A stretch of DNA of 14,150 bases from CAYRGS01 sp964423875 (GTDB taxonomy: Bacteria; UBA8248; JACPRG01; G963555815). The notes beneath the pieces are model-generated. The model did not search any database. It was not told where the DNA came from and was given only the letters and a program-made list of their open reading frames with translations. The DNA is taken from NCBI GenBank assembly GCA_964423875.1, contig CAYRGS010000099.1, forward strand, positions 1-14,150, read 5' to 3'. Positions within the stretch are counted from its first letter, which is position 1, and each line of letters opens with the position of its first letter. Below, piece by piece: positions 14,139-14,150 of this stretch. Made by a program: the position numbers and the translations under genes.

Positions 14139-14150
14139 GCCCTGAAGGGC
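14139..14150. terminator. Hairpin cut by the right edge, possible terminator
   Basis: GCCCT and AGGGC form a perfect stem around GA at the last bases of the window. The preceding bases AGCGTGCG could pair with sequence beyond the edge. The CGGCCCTGAA stretch resembles the loop side of the bidirectional terminator at 2692-2729. Confidence 0.3.

Overview
The window is a GC-rich stretch of bacterial chromosome. The organism is almost certainly Gram-negative, because two adjacent genes (kdsD, kdsC) make Kdo, the inner-core sugar of lipopolysaccharide. A 10-base run of N inside uvrB points to a draft or metagenome-derived scaffold. The genes (UbiD-family decarboxylase, split-type methylmalonyl-CoA mutase, thiolase, a stand-alone HNH protein) fit a metabolically versatile deep-branching Gram-negative lineage such as Desulfobacterota or similar groups. 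That placement is inference and cannot be settled from this sequence.

Layout. Everything from 1 to 11202 is on the minus strand. Reading leftwards from 11202: a class A penicillin-binding protein of the PBP1A type (11202-9010); an AT-rich spacer with a good promoter; a degenerate response-regulator receiver protein (8733-8332); an acetyl-CoA acyltransferase (8175-6988); a small membrane-anchored coiled-coil protein (6825-6265) behind a promoter and a G10/C10 tract; kdsD and kdsC, separated by a single base (6071-4580); the catalytic subunit of a B12-dependent acyl-CoA mutase (4497-2788); a 468-base non-coding stretch with a perfect bidirectional terminator; a zinc-free MDR oxidoreductase broken by one in-frame amber codon (2319-1336); a 103-bp inverted-repeat element; and the N-terminal two thirds of a UbiD-family decarboxylase (1046 to the left edge). 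An HNH-nuclease-family gene (11364-11915) and uvrB (11989-13995) run rightwards, divergent from the PBP gene. The right end is a cluster of hairpins downstream of uvrB.

How the genes fit together. KdsD (ribulose-5-P to arabinose-5-P) and KdsC (Kdo-8-P to Kdo) are two steps of one pathway and look translationally coupled. PBP1A is also an envelope gene. The thiolase and mutase both act on CoA thioesters and may serve fatty-acid or propionyl-CoA metabolism, but the mutase's B12-binding subunit, epimerase and MeaB-type chaperone are not in the window. UvrB belongs to nucleotide excision repair.

I did not find a convincing new multi-gene system. The most unusual signals are small: two copies of one palindromic repeat placed just after two different genes, a MITE-like inverted-repeat element with a micro-ORF, the single-codon break of the MDR gene, the pseudo-receiver, and the homopolymer tract between promoter and ribosome binding site of the coiled-coil membrane protein gene.
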